Assembly: GCF_000424325.1 (NCBI RefSeq)
Contig: NZ_AUJR01000007.1
Location: 1 to 64,000, forward strand
DNA: 64,000 bases
Source: [Clostridium] clostridioforme AGR2157
GTDB lineage: Bacteria; Bacillota; Clostridia; Lachnospirales; Lachnospiraceae
Direction of reading: 5' to 3'
The position numbers and the translations under genes are program-made. This document shows positions 61,690 to 64,000 of this stretch, piece after piece. Positions within the stretch are counted from its first letter, which is position 1. Each line of letters starts with the position of its first letter. The notes below the pieces were generated by a model, which was given only the letters and a program-made list of their open reading frames with translations, did not search any database and was not told where the DNA came from.

Positions 61690-61705
61690 ATGCCCTCCAT
61701 TTTTG

Positions 61706-62011
61706 TTACCGGTAGCCAAGCATATGTTCGGCTATGCGCCTGGAATCCGGCGCATAAGTCCCGGCCTCGATTTGTTGTTTTAAAGAGAGAATCCGTTCCC
61801 TGCCTGCGCCTGCTTCGATCTTAACAGCTGTTTCATGGGCCAGGGCGCGGGCAAAGGATGCGTCATCCGGAGAATGAGAGGATTCCTTAAGGGATACCTT
61901 GTCAAAATCACATGTCACGCGCCCCATAGATGCTCTGGACGGATTCGCAGAAGAAGCGGGAGAAACGTAATCTAATCCTCCGGCTCTGTTTATATATGGT
62001 TTAATATTCAT
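61706..62011 (-). CDS. flgM: anti-sigma-28 factor FlgM
   Basis: A 101-residue protein with disordered N-terminus and a C-terminal helical part (GRERILSLKQQIEAGTYAPDSRRIAEHMLG) that matches the sigma-binding region of FlgM. It holds FliA until the hook is complete and FlgM is exported. It is the first gene of flgM-flgN-flgK-flgL-DUF6470-fliW-csrA and has a sigma-28 type promoter, giving feedback control. AGGAGG precedes the ATG. Confidence 0.9.
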   Translation of the reverse strand: MNIKPYINRAGGLDYVSPASSANPSRASMGRVTCDFDKVSLKESSHSPDDASFARALAHETAVKIEAGAGRERILSLKQQIEAGTYAPDSRRIAEHMLGYR

Positions 62012-62098
62012 AAAAACCTCCTTCCCTTTATGGCTGAATCCATTATCTCACAGACAAAACCAGATGTTTTGCCAGAATGAAGCTTCCACATGCTTATT

Positions 62099-62124
62099 AT
62101 ATCGGCTTTTTTTTGCAGATAATA
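62099..62124 (-). promoter_or_regulatory. sigma-28 (FliA) type promoter of the flgM operon
   Basis: Read on the minus strand: TATT, 14 bases, GCCGATAT, about 90 bases ahead of flgM. Confidence 0.7.
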
Positions 62125-62169
62125 AGGCCTAAGTGAAAAACTATCTAAATATTTTTTGAATATAATACT

Positions 62170-62195
62170 AATGGAAAATGAAAATATGCCGATAT
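62170..62195 (+). promoter_or_regulatory. sigma-28 (FliA) type promoter of the ylqG-like gene
   Basis: AATG (62170-62173), 14 bases, GCCGATAT (62188-62195), divergent from the flgM promoter. Confidence 0.65.
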
Positions 62196-62235
62196 TAAAA
62201 CAGGAATAGAATGGTTTTTTATTCATGGAGGTATT

Positions 62236-63663
62236 ATGGCAAATATTCTGCAGGTAAGCAATATCCCTGTGAGGTCGGACAGAAACATGCCGGACGGACA
62301 GAAAACCGGAGGCTATGAGGAAAGCCGGCAGGTTCACAATCCGGTGGATACATCCCGTGTTGTACGGGCGGACGGACAGGAAACAGAGGACGCAAAGAAT
62401 ACGGCATCAGGGAACAGTTACAGCGTTATAGACTATGAAAGCAATTACGGAGCTTTCATAAAAAAAATCGGTGAAGGGGTTCAGACATCCAGACTGCTGG
62501 AACAGCTGTTTGCCGGAAAGGGGGCCGGTCTTTTAACAGGGGATGCAGCCGGGGCAGGAGAACTTGCGGAGCAGATGATGGCCTCAGTCCGGCTGGAGAC
62601 GCCGGAGGAGCTTCTGTCCTTTTTTAAAGAACAGCAGTCTGTCCAGGCAAAGTTTTCAGGCGCCTTTTTTGACGGGCTGAGGAGTATTCTGGGACAAGGG
62701 CCGTCTGATGGCTTAAGGGAAGCCGTCCTTTCCTTTTTAAAAGTTTATAATGATTTTTCCTCAGGGGAGCATTTTCTCCATCAAATGCGGTCCATTGCGG
62801 AGGATATAAACCAGCTGATGTTTCGGGGCTTTAGAGACGAGTTTGAACAGATACTGGACGGCATGGATTGGGGGGCGGAAAATGGGGATACGGCTGCTAA
62901 TACAGCGCTTTTAAATAACAGCCTGATTCCTTTTTTATCTAATTACATATCCAGGACACATGACTATGGGGCGGTCAGAGATGCAATTATGCTGTTTGTT
63001 TTCCATGCCGTGCGGTATGAGAACGGAAGCAGGGACAGGCTGGCCCAGCTATATGAGCGCATGACCGGAAACCGTGAATATGAGCGTTTTGACAGATCAG
63101 GAGGGAATCAGGATCTGTCCCGGATTTTGGAGACCCTTAAGCAATCGGAAAAAGAAAGGGCCTTTTCCGACGCTTTTGCTGCGCTTCTTTTAAAGGGGGC
63201 AAAGGGACAGGGGGGGTTGGAAAATGTCCAGCAGTTTCATAACGCGCTGGATGGAATGCTTTTGAATGAGAGCGTGTATATGCCTGTTTTGCATTTGCTG
63301 CTCCCATTCCGGTTCAGGGGGAAGGATGTCATGTCGGAATTATGGATTGATCCGGATTCAGGAAAAGAGGACGATATGGGGGGACGCAGGATTAAACTGC
63401 TGCTGAAATTTGACGTGCAGGATTTAGGGGGATTTCAACTGTTTTTGTCCCTTCAGGACAGGAAGGCGGACATGCAGCTGGATGTTCCGGAAATTTTGGT
63501 TAAAAAACAGGATGTAATCCAGAAAGGCATTGCGGAAATTTTCAAAAAAAACGGTATGGGAGTAAACCGTTTTCTGGTAAAAGGTAAAGACAGGGATATA
63601 GAAATCCAGGACGCTTTCCCGGAAATAAGAGAGAGGGGGCATGGAGTCAATGTCAGAATTTGA
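62236..63663 (+). CDS. YlqG-like flagellar protein
   Basis: A 475-residue soluble protein. It is directly followed (23-base overlap) by an FlhX-type gene, the order known for ylqG-ylqH of Bacillus subtilis. The last 150 residues (VMSELWIDPDSGK, RRIKLLLKFDVQDLGGFQLFLSLQDRKADMQLDVPEILVKKQDVIQKGI) recall the hook-length control type domain of FliK. The middle is helical. A role in export specificity together with FlhX is likely but not proven. GGAGGT precedes the ATG, and a sigma-28 type promoter lies upstream. A G7 run is present at 63,210-63,216. Confidence 0.65.
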   Translation: MANILQVSNIPVRSDRNMPDGQKTGGYEESRQVHNPVDTSRVVRADGQETEDAKNTASGNSYSVIDYESNYGAFIKKIGEGVQTSRLLEQLFAGKGAGLLTGDAAGAGELAEQMMASVRLETPEELLSFFKEQQSVQAKFSGAFFDGLRSILGQGPSDGLREAVLSFLKVYNDFSSGEHFLHQMRSIAEDINQLMFRGFRDEFEQILDGMDWGAENGDTAANTALLNNSLIPFLSNYISRTHDYGAVRDAIMLFVFHAVRYENGSRDRLAQLYERMTGNREYERFDRSGGNQDLSRILETLKQSEKERAFSDAFAALLLKGAKGQGGLENVQQFHNALDGMLLNESVYMPVLHLLLPFRFRGKDVMSELWIDPDSGKEDDMGGRRIKLLLKFDVQDLGGFQLFLSLQDRKADMQLDVPEILVKKQDVIQKGIAEIFKKNGMGVNRFLVKGKDRDIEIQDAFPEIRERGHGVNVRI

Positions 63664-63931
63664 CAACCTGATTAAAAGGAGAGCGGTTGCTTTAAAATAC
63701 GATTCAAGGAATAACCGGGCGCCGATTATTGTAGCTTCCGGAATGGGATATTTGGCGGAGAGAATTACGGAAGCCGCCGCTGAGGCGGGAGTGCCCGTAT
63801 ACGAGGATGATTCCCTGGCAGTCCTGCTGAGCCAGATGAAGCTGGGTTCAGCCATACCGGAAGAACTGTATCAGGCGGTGGTGGAAATATATTTGTATTT
63901 TTTGGATTATAACCTGGAGGAGGGACTATGA
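63641..63931 (+). CDS. FlhX, FlhB C-terminal domain homologue
   Basis: A 96-residue protein that corresponds to the cytoplasmic FlhB domain after its cleavage site: VALKYDSRNNRAPIIVASGMGYLAERI compares with FlhB VALKYDPKRHGAPVVLAKGQDELALRI. The NPTH site itself is absent, so it starts as if already cleaved. In other bacteria such proteins can replace the FlhB C-terminus in export. ATG 63641 follows GAGGGGG; an ATG three codons on is also possible. Confidence 0.85.
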   Translation: MESMSEFDNLIKRRAVALKYDSRNNRAPIIVASGMGYLAERITEAAAEAGVPVYEDDSLAVLLSQMKLGSAIPEELYQAVVEIYLYFLDYNLEEGL

Positions 63932-64000
63932 AAATACGGCGGATAGGAATGGCTCTGGTCATATGTTTTCTGATGCTGGGAATGCCGTCAGAGGCAGCGG
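63928..64000 (+). CDS. start of a secreted protein, cut by the window end
   Basis: Only 24 codons are visible: MKIRRIGMALVICFLMLGMP followed by SEAA, a typical signal peptide. GGAGGAGG precedes the ATG, which overlaps the FlhX stop codon. The mature protein is outside the window. Confidence 0.6.
   Translation, partial: MKIRRIGMALVICFLMLGMPSEAA

Noticed and set aside
63210-63216. G7 run in the ylqG-like gene as a phase-variation tract
   Set aside because: It is much shorter than the 12-G tract and within the length range expected by chance.
1-64000. tRNA, rRNA or CRISPR arrays
   Set aside because: No cloverleaf-like tRNA ends, rRNA blocks or regularly spaced repeats were seen.

Overview
The window looks like the chromosome of a Gram-positive, motile, anaerobic gut bacterium of the Lachnospiraceae, perhaps Enterocloster-like. 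This placement is inferred from gene content (FliY, CheC, CheD, CheV, FlbD, FliW-CsrA, ComFB, IS66 and IS200 remnants), a moderate GC content and strong AGGAGG ribosome binding sites. It was not tested by database search. Almost the whole window is one flagellar and chemotaxis island.

Region by region: 1-3,400 is a graveyard of mobile and truncated genes (PD-(D/E)XK transposase-like nuclease, a radical-SAM fragment, two IS66 remnants) around one intact Fic gene with a striking operator-like promoter. 3,500-8,400 holds a flagellar-regulon orphan, a response regulator with both HD-GYP and GGDEF domains, an HPt protein and a double-GntR regulator. 8,470-9,524 is the flagellin gene with a sigma-28 promoter and CsrA-like sites. 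9,586-18,122 is a putative flagellin-glycan operon (cytidylyltransferase, epimerase, two CDP-glycerol-transferase-like proteins, a pyruvyltransferase fusion and a GT2-TPR protein); it contains a 12-G tract that would make one gene phase variable. An IS200-type remnant follows. 18,380-23,913 (minus strand) is cheA-cheW-cheR-cheB plus a C39-type peptidase. 24,082-26,716 holds a short paralogue of the first glycan gene and a methyl-accepting chemotaxis protein.

26,935-28,394 is the most interesting part. A tyrosine recombinase gene ends inside one of two inverted 28-bp sites that enclose about 340 bp directly upstream of the main flagellar operon. This looks like a self-contained invertible flagellar switch.

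28,395-57,016 is one long run of plus-strand genes: flgB, fliE, fliF-K, flgD, a small flagellar operon gene, flgE, flbD, motAB, fliM, cheY, flgC, fliY, fliO-R, flhB, flhA, fliA, flgF, flgG, cheC, cheD, cheV. It ends with a secreted cell-wall-binding protein, a ParA ATPase, a ComFB-domain protein, a 3D-domain protein and a degenerate nucleotidyltransferase. No flhF or flhG is present, and flgC is displaced. 57,019-62,011 (minus strand) is the late operon flgM-flgN-flgK-flgL-DUF6470-fliW-csrA. 62,236-63,931 carries a YlqG-like protein and FlhX, then the window ends in a secreted protein.

The parts fit a layered scheme. The invertible switch would gate the class II operon that makes the basal body and FliA. 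FliA, held by FlgM, would then read six TATN-N14-GCCGATAW promoters in front of flagellin, cheA, flgM, ylqG and two further genes. FliW-CsrA would tune flagellin translation, and the GGDEF/HD-GYP protein and ComFB could add c-di-GMP control.
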